Source of the DNA: a bacterium
Lineage (GTDB): Bacteria; Myxococcota; UBA727; JAUIJE01
Length of the DNA: 64,000 nucleotides
Assembly: GCA_030431455.1 (NCBI GenBank)
Contig: JAUIJE010000019.1
Span: forward strand, 1 to 64,000
Reading direction: 5' to 3'
In this document: positions 59,385 through 64,000 of the stretch, one piece after another
Position numbering within the stretch: the first letter of the stretch is position 1
Layout of the letters: each line of letters begins with the position of its first letter
The notes under the pieces: model-generated
Told to the model about the DNA's origin: nothing
Seen by the model: only the letters and a program-made list of their open reading frames with translations
Databases searched by the model: none
Translations under genes and position numbers: made by a program

Positions 59385-60881
59385 CTACAGGGTGGTGAGC
59401 AAATGCTGGGCCCGGTCGTCGGGGTTGGGCCCGAGCAGCCACCACAACGAGACGTAGGTGCGCTCGACGTCGATGACCGCGACGCCGAGTTTGATCAAGG
59501 CGCCGGCGGCTTGCTGCTCGCGGAGGTTGAGCGCGAGCAGGTCCACCGCCCCGAGGGCGTACTGCTGGGCGGCCCCGGCCTCGATGCGCAGGGCGAGGTC
59601 CGCGGCCCGGGCTTGGGCTTGGGCCGCGGCGCAGGCCCGGGTGAGCTTGACCCGCAATGCATGTGCATCGGCCTCGATTTTGAGGCGGGCCCGGGACAGG
59701 AGGGTGCGGGCCTGGCGCAGGCTGGCGCGGGCGACCTGGCGCGCCCCGCGGGCTTTGCGGTTGATGGTGGGCAGCTCAAAGGACAGGCCCACTCCGGCCT
59801 CGGTGTCGTTCTTGGTGGCGTATTGGTCACCGTAGGGGCGGGGGGTGCCGAAATCTTTGGCCACGAACCCGCTGACGTTGACCTTGGGCAGGAGCTGGTT
59901 GTCGGCGAGGTGCAGCTGTCGCTCGGCCGCGCGGACGTCGAGACCCAGCTTCTTCATGTAGGGGTGGGCGTCGAGCATGTCCGCGATGCGCTGGTCGTCG
60001 GGGATCTCGGCCGCGCAGATCACCGTCCACAGCCCGGGGTCGGTGTCGGGGGGCGCGTTGGCCGTACGCGCCCCGTCGGGCCCGAAGAAGCGGGTGTGCA
60101 CCTCGAGGGGGCGCGGTCGTTGGGAGGCGAGGGCGGCGACGTCGTCGCCGGCGCCGCCGATGATCCCTTGCAGCTTGTAGGCGGCGACCTCGACGTCGGC
60201 GTTGCGCTTTTCCAGGTCCGCGCGCCGCTCGGCCACGAGGCGCTGGTTGTCCCACAGGTCGAACTCGGCTTGCCGGCCCGCCTTCACCCGCTTCTCGATC
60301 GCCGCCTCGCGGGTCTCGGCGAGGCTGAGCAGCCAGGTCTGGACCAGGGCCTGGAAGCGCAGCTCTTTCCAGTCGAGGTACTGGTCCGCGCTCATCCGGG
60401 CCAGGTGCAGCGACTCGAACCAGGCCTGAAACCCGGTGGCCTCCCGCTTGATGTCCGAGACCTCCGCTTTGGTGCGCGCACCGTCAATGTAGCCGTCCCG
60501 CAGCAAGGGCACGTCGATCTTGGCGAAGGCTTCGCCATAGGTGCTGGTCGCGGTCTTTCCGTCGTACACCGCCTCTGCAGTGCCATTGCGGTAGCCGGCG
60601 GACATCGCCGCCCCCCACAGCAGGCCCAGCCGCTGCTCGACCCCCCCGTACAGCTCGCTGCTTCGGGTCTTGCCCAGGGTCTCGACGTCTCCGCGGGCCT
60701 TGAGCTTCGGGTCGAACGATCCCTGGGCCGCCATCGCCGCCCCCTGGGCTTCGTCCACCTGGGCCCGCAGGAGCTCCAACGTCGCCGACGACGTGAGCGC
60801 GCGATCCAAGACCCCGTCGAGGCCGATGACCGAAGGGGGTGTGGCCGCCACGGCCACCGCCACCCATACCGCGGGGGTCAT
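59385..60881 (-). CDS. TolC-family outer-membrane efflux protein
   Basis: A 498-residue channel subunit with a signal peptide (MTPAVWVAVAVAATPPSV). Two long helical repeats typical of outer-membrane efflux proteins are visible: the first with DQYLDWKELRFQALVQTWLLS and AEFDLWDNQRLVAERRADLEKR, the second with LLSRARLKIEADAHALRVKL and QYALGAVDLLALNLREQQA. The helix-barrel forms the outer-membrane exit of a tripartite exporter. Its ATG overlaps the stop of the HlyD-fusion gene (ATGA), so adaptor and channel are produced together. The gene ends exactly where the convergent lipoprotein gene ends. Confidence 0.9.
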   Translation of the reverse strand: MTPAVWVAVAVAATPPSVIGLDGVLDRALTSSATLELLRAQVDEAQGAAMAAQGSFDPKLKARGDVETLGKTRSSELYGGVEQRLGLLWGAAMSAGYRNGTAEAVYDGKTATSTYGEAFAKIDVPLLRDGYIDGARTKAEVSDIKREATGFQAWFESLHLARMSADQYLDWKELRFQALVQTWLLSLAETREAAIEKRVKAGRQAEFDLWDNQRLVAERRADLEKRNADVEVAAYKLQGIIGGAGDDVAALASQRPRPLEVHTRFFGPDGARTANAPPDTDPGLWTVICAAEIPDDQRIADMLDAHPYMKKLGLDVRAAERQLHLADNQLLPKVNVSGFVAKDFGTPRPYGDQYATKNDTEAGVGLSFELPTINRKARGARQVARASLRQARTLLSRARLKIEADAHALRVKLTRACAAAQAQARAADLALRIEAGAAQQYALGAVDLLALNLREQQAAGALIKLGVAVIDVERTYVSLWWLLGPNPDDRAQHLLTTL

Positions 60882-63172
60882 TTCTTGTTGCCTCCGAGCG
60901 GTCCCTTGGCATTGGCTTGCGCGGCGAGCTCGTTGGGGATCATGGGGAAGCCGTTCACGCGTCGCCACAACTCGTAGCCGATGCTCACGCGGTTGAGCAC
61001 CGCCCAGCCTTGGACCCGCATGCCCTGGCGCAGCCTCGACGACGGCGGCCACTCGACCCCGGGTTCGGGCGTGACCAGCACGCGCACCTTGCCATTGTTG
61101 CGGGTCTGGGGGTCGATGGCCGAGACCTGACCGGCAAACGTGCCCGGCTGCGCGCCCGGCACCCCGGCCAGCACCAGCGCCGGCCACCCCTCGAACTGCA
61201 GGCGCACATGGTCGTGCATGTTGAGCAGCGGAACGTCATTGCCGTCGAAATAGAGCTCCACCGCGAGGTCGTCGGTGCGCGGCACCAACGAGAGTAAGGC
61301 CTCGCCTTCTTTCACCACCGCCCCCCCTTGGTGGCCGCGGACCCAGGAGATGGTCCCCGCCGACGGGGCCACGATCACCTGCTGGGCTTGGCGCGCCACC
61401 GAGGTCTCGATTTTGGCCAACGACTCTTGGGCCGAGGCGATGTCCGACGCGGCCTTCTCCAGCTCGGCCTCGGCGGTGGCGATCTTGACCTCCGCGTCCG
61501 CGCGCACCTTCAAAAGCTCGGCGCTCTGCACCGCGATGTCCGCGTCGGCCTCGAGAATCTTCGCTTGCAGTGACAATGCTTTGGCCGAGAGCTCGCCGAC
61601 CTTGGCGTCGGCCAGCTCGTCTTCGCGCTGGGAGGTGAGGCCGTCGCGGGTGAGGGTCTCGATGCGCACCTTGTTCTTCTCGGCCGCCTTCAGCTGGGCC
61701 TGCACCGCCTCGAACTGCTTCTCCATCGCGCGCTTTTTCTGCCGCGCGACCTCGACCTTGCGCTGGGCGGCGAGGATCGAGCGCTCGCGCATTTGTACGT
61801 AGGCGTCGCGCTTTTTCTCGTAGGCATCGCGCTGCTTCTGGGCCGCGAGCAGCTTGGCTTCCACCGCGTCGCGGTTGCGGCGCAGCCGCTGCAGGTATTG
61901 GTCGTCGATGTCCTCGAGCTCGACGAGCACGTCCCCCTGCGCGACCTGGGAGCCCTCCATCACGTGCCACTTCTTGACCCGGCCTTTGACCGCCGCGTCC
62001 ACCATTTGTTCGCGGTCGACCGGGGCGTACGCAACCACATTGCCGGAGGCCTGCGCGGTCTGTTGCCAGGGCAGCGCGAGCAGGCCGGGGGCGAGCACAA
62101 ACCACAGCAGCAACCGGCGGGCGCTCCGCCCGTCGGCGGCGCTGGCTCGCTGCCCGTCGTCACAGGTCTGGGACTGGAACTGCGCGTCGTCGTGGCCCGG
62201 GACCTTGCTCAGCTTCGAGAACGACGCGTACATGTCGTACATCTTGGGCAGGACCTTGGTCAGCTTGAGCAGCGACGCGGACATCCCGGTGACGATGATC
62301 TCGGCCGCCACCAGCTGGCCCAACGAGAGTTGGCCGTAGGCGACCAAGGACGCCCCGATGAGCACCACCGCGGTGGTGGCGAGGGCGCTGAGCACCACGA
62401 GGGAACGGGACTGAAACAACACCAGCGAGAAGTGTTCCGCCCGGGCGGTGTACCAGCGCCCCAAGGCTTTTTCGAACGCGCCCAGGGGGGCGCGGGGGTC
62501 GGGCAGAAGCTTGAGGTCGAGCTGCCTGAAGTTGTGCAGCTGCTCGGCGATGGCGTACTTGGCCGAGGACTCATCCACCGCGGTGCGCCGGCCCCGGGCA
62601 AAGCCCACCGACAGCGCCAGCGTCGTCAACACCGTGACCAAAAACGCGAACAACAAAAACCAGCGATCGTACAGCGCGAGCAACACCAGGCCGAACAAAA
62701 GCTGCAGCACGGCGCCGAGGCCGTTCATCAGCAGCGACGCCATGTTCTTCTCGATGGACACGACCTCGAAGAAGCGGTCCGCCCAGTGGGTGGTGTCGGT
62801 GGGCACCGACCGGTGGGCCAACAACCGGCTCCCAAGGTCGCGGGCGATGCGGAGGAAGATGTTGCGCGAGATCCACTCCACCGCCCGGATCTCGAGGATG
62901 TGCAGCAGGCCGAGGTAGGCGAGGCAGACCAGCAGGACCCCGGACAGCACAAACACGGGGGGCAGCAGGGCCGAGGCGGTGAGGGTGCTGATCACGCCCT
63001 GGGCGATGACCGGCGCGGCCAGGGACAACAGGCCGATGCCGATGGAGACCAGCAGCACCCGACCGAACGTCCGCCGGTCGGTCTTCAACCAGTGCCGGAT
63101 CATGTCCCCCGGACCGGCGTCGGCGGTGGGGCGGAGCCCATCGGGGGTGGGCTGGGAGGGGAGTTCGGTCAT
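60878..63172 (-). CDS. ABC-exporter membrane domain fused to HlyD-type adaptor, no ATPase domain
   Basis: A 764-residue fusion. Residues about 30-310 form a type I ABC-exporter membrane domain with about six helices (RVLLVSIGIGLLSLAAPVIA, FVLSGVLLVCLAYLGLLHIL, QLLFGLVLLALYDRWFLLFA and others). Where the nucleotide-binding domain should follow, the chain has a 35-residue linker and a further helix (ARRLLLWFVLAPGLLALPW), then a membrane-fusion protein: a lipoyl half-motif, about 190 residues of coiled coil, the second lipoyl half (IVAPSAGTISWVRGHQGG) and beta-barrel. No Walker A, LSGGQ or Walker B is present. Known exporters encode these parts as separate ABC and HlyD proteins. With the coupled TolC gene it makes two of three exporter parts plus a bare membrane domain. 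Confidence 0.88.
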   Translation of the reverse strand: MTELPSQPTPDGLRPTADAGPGDMIRHWLKTDRRTFGRVLLVSIGIGLLSLAAPVIAQGVISTLTASALLPPVFVLSGVLLVCLAYLGLLHILEIRAVEWISRNIFLRIARDLGSRLLAHRSVPTDTTHWADRFFEVVSIEKNMASLLMNGLGAVLQLLFGLVLLALYDRWFLLFAFLVTVLTTLALSVGFARGRRTAVDESSAKYAIAEQLHNFRQLDLKLLPDPRAPLGAFEKALGRWYTARAEHFSLVLFQSRSLVVLSALATTAVVLIGASLVAYGQLSLGQLVAAEIIVTGMSASLLKLTKVLPKMYDMYASFSKLSKVPGHDDAQFQSQTCDDGQRASAADGRSARRLLLWFVLAPGLLALPWQQTAQASGNVVAYAPVDREQMVDAAVKGRVKKWHVMEGSQVAQGDVLVELEDIDDQYLQRLRRNRDAVEAKLLAAQKQRDAYEKKRDAYVQMRERSILAAQRKVEVARQKKRAMEKQFEAVQAQLKAAEKNKVRIETLTRDGLTSQREDELADAKVGELSAKALSLQAKILEADADIAVQSAELLKVRADAEVKIATAEAELEKAASDIASAQESLAKIETSVARQAQQVIVAPSAGTISWVRGHQGGAVVKEGEALLSLVPRTDDLAVELYFDGNDVPLLNMHDHVRLQFEGWPALVLAGVPGAQPGTFAGQVSAIDPQTRNNGKVRVLVTPEPGVEWPPSSRLRQGMRVQGWAVLNRVSIGYELWRRVNGFPMIPNELAAQANAKGPLGGNKK

Positions 63173-63208
63173 AGGCCTTGGATGTCCAGGTTTCCCGGCT
63201 GGTTACCT

Positions 63209-63262
63209 GTTGAATGTTTCATGTAAATAGATGCTGGCAAGTTGAATCAAGAAAATAGACGC
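63209..63262. promoter_or_regulatory. AT-rich divergent control region with a two-part direct repeat
   Basis: GTTGAAT occurs at 63209-63215 and 63241-63247, followed in each case by AAATAGAYGC (63225-63234 and 63253-63262). The region is AT-rich compared with its surroundings and lies between the divergent exporter and winged-helix genes. It probably holds their promoters and operator sites; TATTTA on the minus strand is a candidate -10. Confidence 0.45.
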
Positions 63263-63297
63263 TTGAGAAACCAAGACAACCACGCCATGGTTCCCCC

Positions 63298-63603
63298 ATG
63301 AGCGGATCTTCCGGCGCCCACTGGACGTTTTTCACCAACCACGCCCACGTGTTGTTTTTGCTCGCCACCGACCCCAACGCCCGCATGCGTGATCTTGCTG
63401 CGGAGGTTGGCATCACCGAGCGGGCGGTACACCGAATTCTGCATGAGTTGAGCGAGGATGGGTACGTCGACATCGAGCGGGTGGGCCGGCGCAACGCCTA
63501 CCATGTGCACGTCGACCAGCCCCTGCGCCACGACGTCGAGTCGCACCTCACGGTGGGCGATCTGGTCCGCGCGCTCCGGCGCAAGCGGCGTCGCGTCTCC
63601 TGA
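63298..63603 (+). CDS. Small winged-helix transcriptional regulator
   Basis: A 101-residue DNA-binding protein with a winged helix-turn-helix of MarR/ArsR type: helices at about 10-25 and 31-55 (ARMRDLAAEVGITERAVHRI), then LHELSEDGYVDIERVGRRNAYHV as recognition helix end and wing. The C-terminus is basic (RALRRKRRRVS). It is short and has no sensory domain. ATG 63298 lacks a visible Shine-Dalgarno. Divergent from the exporter genes across an AT-rich region with direct repeats, it is the likely local regulator. Confidence 0.88.
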   Translation: MSGSSGAHWTFFTNHAHVLFLLATDPNARMRDLAAEVGITERAVHRILHELSEDGYVDIERVGRRNAYHVHVDQPLRHDVESHLTVGDLVRALRRKRRRVS

Positions 63604-63637
63604 TCCGCGCCCGGAGATCGACCGTCGGCCACCCCCG

Positions 63638-64000
63638 TCAGGTCAGCTGCAACCCGGCGCACACCGCGTCGGCCTCGGCGATGGACCGGGCCACGATGTC
63701 GCGCAGGCGCGGGGCGGGCAGGACCAGCCAGGGGGGCAGCTTGTGGGCCAAGGCCTCCAGCGCGGGCTCGCCCTCGTCGAGCAGCGAGGGGGTGCCGGGC
63801 ATCGCGGAGGGGAACATGGCCAGGTCCGCGACCCGCAGCAGGGCCACGATCTTGTCGACCTTGCGGGTGGGGCGCGGGGGCACGGGGTGGTGGTGTTCGC
63901 GCACCACGTGGGCCAGCTCGCTGGGCAAGCGCCACTTTTCGCAGGCCCGGGCCCCGAGCTCACTGTGGGTCAGACCACAGATCGCGCGCTCTTGGGCCAC
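63638..64000 (-). CDS. HDOD-domain protein (5' end cut by window edge)
   Basis: The last 120 or so residues of an HDOD protein; the frame is open through base 64000, so the start lies to the right. The visible part has the conserved segment GLTHSELGARACEKWRLP followed by AHVVREHHHPV, matching the H-x-x-x-G / EHH pattern of the HDOD C-terminal half, and a final helical region (LRDIVARSIAEADAVCAGL). HDOD domains resemble HD phosphohydrolases without full metal ligands and act in signalling, chemotaxis and motility. The N-terminal part, possibly with other domains, cannot be seen. Confidence 0.82.
   Translation of the reverse strand: MAQERAICGLTHSELGARACEKWRLPSELAHVVREHHHPVPPRPTRKVDKIVALLRVADLAMFPSAMPGTPSLLDEGEPALEALAHKLPPWLVLPAPRLRDIVARSIAEADAVCAGLQLT

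Overview
The window is a high-GC (about 70% by eye), densely coded stretch of bacterial chromosome. Its content fits Myxococcota or a close relative: four eukaryote-type Ser/Thr protein kinases with fused sensor or PEGA-like tails, an FHA-headed sigma-54 activator, many lipoproteins with Gly-Asp or Asp-rich linkers, Cys-rich secreted proteins, and two proteins ending in MYXO-CTERM-like tails. Taxonomy is inferred from gene content only.

Layout. 1-1170: the end of an integrated element, with a tyrosine recombinase cut by the left edge, a bidirectional terminator and tRNA-Pro(CGG), plus fragments of the tRNA 3' end in both orientations. 1400-8900: secreted proteins and lipoproteins, with a tlyA / left-handed beta-helix pair on the minus strand. 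8455-15579 (minus): lipoprotein, FHA sigma-54 activator, Ser/Thr kinase and Fpg/Nei glycosylase form one close array, then an amidase. 15.7-27.5 kb: a secreted metalloprotease, three more Ser/Thr kinases, (Gly-Asp)n lipoproteins and membrane proteins. 27.5-32.5 kb: low-molecular-weight phosphatase, a 982-residue Cys-rich lipoprotein, and a CsgG/FlgO-like protein. 32.67-39.84 kb: an eight-gene plus-strand operon, mostly with 4-bp stop/start overlaps, encoding lipoprotein, DUF1460, membrane protein, DUF4129-like, DUF4350-like, MoxR, DUF58 and a DMT transporter. It converges on an RDD-SpoIIM fusion gene, the usual partner of the MoxR/DUF58 set. 41.6-49.3 kb: copper-type P1B ATPase and more secreted proteins. 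49.46-51.67 kb: membrane pyrophosphatase hppA, followed by a 505-bp non-coding stretch packed with small perfect hairpins. 52.2-59.4 kb: a WGR/DUF4132 gene and a lipoprotein gene, each with one apparent 1-base deletion, around an LNR-containing lipoprotein and a TetR regulator. 59.4-63.6 kb: a TolC-like channel gene overlapping an unusual gene that fuses an ABC-exporter membrane domain directly to a HlyD adaptor with no ATPase domain, and a divergent small winged-helix regulator. The right edge cuts an HDOD-domain gene.

The signals I find most unusual are: (i) the ATPase-less ABC-membrane/HlyD fusion with TolC; (ii) a roughly 70-bp palindromic DNA cassette, four near-identical copies of which are embedded in frame in three otherwise unrelated lipoprotein genes beside (Gly-Asp)n tracts; (iii) the hairpin array after hppA; (iv) repeated placement of a TANNNT -10 box 5-7 bases before the start codon, implying common leaderless mRNAs; (v) a hairpin that buries the Shine-Dalgarno of the LNR lipoprotein gene; and (vi) the inverted and direct tRNA 3'-end copies beside the integrase. 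Two genes with single missing bases could be assembly errors and need checking before any biological reading.
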